Assembly (NCBI RefSeq): GCF_046348265.1
Contig: NZ_JAXMEO010000009.1
Reading direction: 5' to 3' (one strand)
Length of the DNA stretch: 64,000 bases
DNA from: Pelomonas sp937871895
GTDB lineage: Bacteria > Pseudomonadota > Gammaproteobacteria > Burkholderiales > Burkholderiaceae_C
Positions 63,777 to 64,000 of this stretch are shown here, piece by piece. Each line of letters starts with the position of its first letter. The first letter of the stretch is position 1. Position numbers and translations under genes: made by a program. Below the pieces are notes generated by a model. It had not been told where the DNA came from. It worked only from the letters and a program-made list of their open reading frames with translations, and made no database searches.

Positions 63777-64000
63777 ATGCGTCGTCTACTGCTTCTGGCC
63801 TTGCTGGCTGCCAGCCTGGGTGTATCGGCCGAGACGGTCGAGGTGGGCAAGGTGAAGTTCCCGACCCAGGTCGATGTCGCGGGGCAGCGCCTGGTGCTCA
63901 GCGGCGCGGGCATCCGCACCAAGGCCATCTTCAAGGTCTATGCCGCCGCGCTCTATCTCAAGGCGCCGGCCACCACCACGGAGGCCGTGCTCAGCCAGGG
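63777..64000 (+). CDS. Chalcone-isomerase-like exported protein, N-terminal part
   Basis: The first 74 codons of a protein running off the right end. Signal peptide MRRLLLLALLAASLGVSAE, then VAGQRLVLSGAGIRTKAIFKVYAAALYL (in parts), the start of the bacterial chalcone-isomerase-like domain, which is not expected to act on flavonoids. CGGAG six bases before the ATG. Divergent from trpE. Confidence 0.82.
   Translation, partial: MRRLLLLALLAASLGVSAETVEVGKVKFPTQVDVAGQRLVLSGAGIRTKAIFKVYAAALYLKAPATTTEAVLSQ

Overview
The window reads as chromosomal DNA of a high-GC betaproteobacterium of the order Burkholderiales, probably near the Rubrivivax/Leptothrix/Roseateles group. This is an inference from the very GC-rich third codon positions, the gene content (an intact atpIBEFHAGDC operon, trp genes, a LuxR regulator beside an RsaM-like protein) and four scattered PEP-CTERM proteins, which imply an exosortase elsewhere in the genome. 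No tRNA, rRNA, phage, insertion sequence or CRISPR array was seen.

Layout. 1-5.5 kb: the end of lplT, an SGNH hydrolase, glutathione peroxidase, a VWA PEP-CTERM protein, a small secreted protein, a MOSC protein and a beta-helix protein. 5.5-7.9 kb: an ECF sigma factor operon with a probable anti-sigma factor and an exported protein of unknown function. 7.9-12.6 kb: an Old Yellow Enzyme reductase, then a quorum-sensing-type locus (RsaM/DUF4902-like protein, LuxR-type regulator, a 23-codon microORF, two lux-box-like sites, no luxI) and the Rep helicase. 12.7-19.4 kb: a PEP-CTERM protein and a MexAB-OprM-type efflux operon. 19.4-22.1 kb: a PAS-PAS hybrid histidine kinase downstream of an RsbQ-type hydrolase interrupted by two frameshifts. 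22.3-29.5 kb: an exported unknown, a matrixin PEP-CTERM protease, priA, hemE, a hexose-6-phosphate mutarotase and an FHA protein with a decayed phosphatase-like domain. 29.5-36.8 kb: the whole ATP synthase operon.

36.9-43.2 kb: six tightly packed minus-strand genes (EamA exporter, DUF2917, aminotransferase, PhzF, GNAT, SMP-30) opposite a MocR regulator, with a 10-bp inverted repeat between the divergent starts. 43.4-51.1 kb: a receiver-domain protein, the ABC-F ATPase Uup, a membrane-anchored HDOD protein, a REC-DUF3369-GGDEF-EAL phosphodiesterase and a phosphofructokinase. 51.2-54.5 kb: a J-domain-like membrane protein paired with an HscC-type Hsp70. 54.6-58.4 kb: a YciI-like exported protein, a glutamine amidotransferase, an exported protoglobin opposite an AraC regulator and a PEP-CTERM protein. 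58.4-64 kb: ung, trpC, trpD, trpG, a GxxExxY gene bounded by inverted repeats and wedged into the trp operon, trpE, and the start of a chalcone-isomerase-like protein.

Most notable are the luxI-less LuxR/RsaM locus whose two lux-box-like sites stand at matching distances from two start codons, the GxxExxY cassette translationally linked to trpE, the exported protoglobin, the HscC partner whose J-domain lacks the HPD histidine, and the FHA pseudo-phosphatase.
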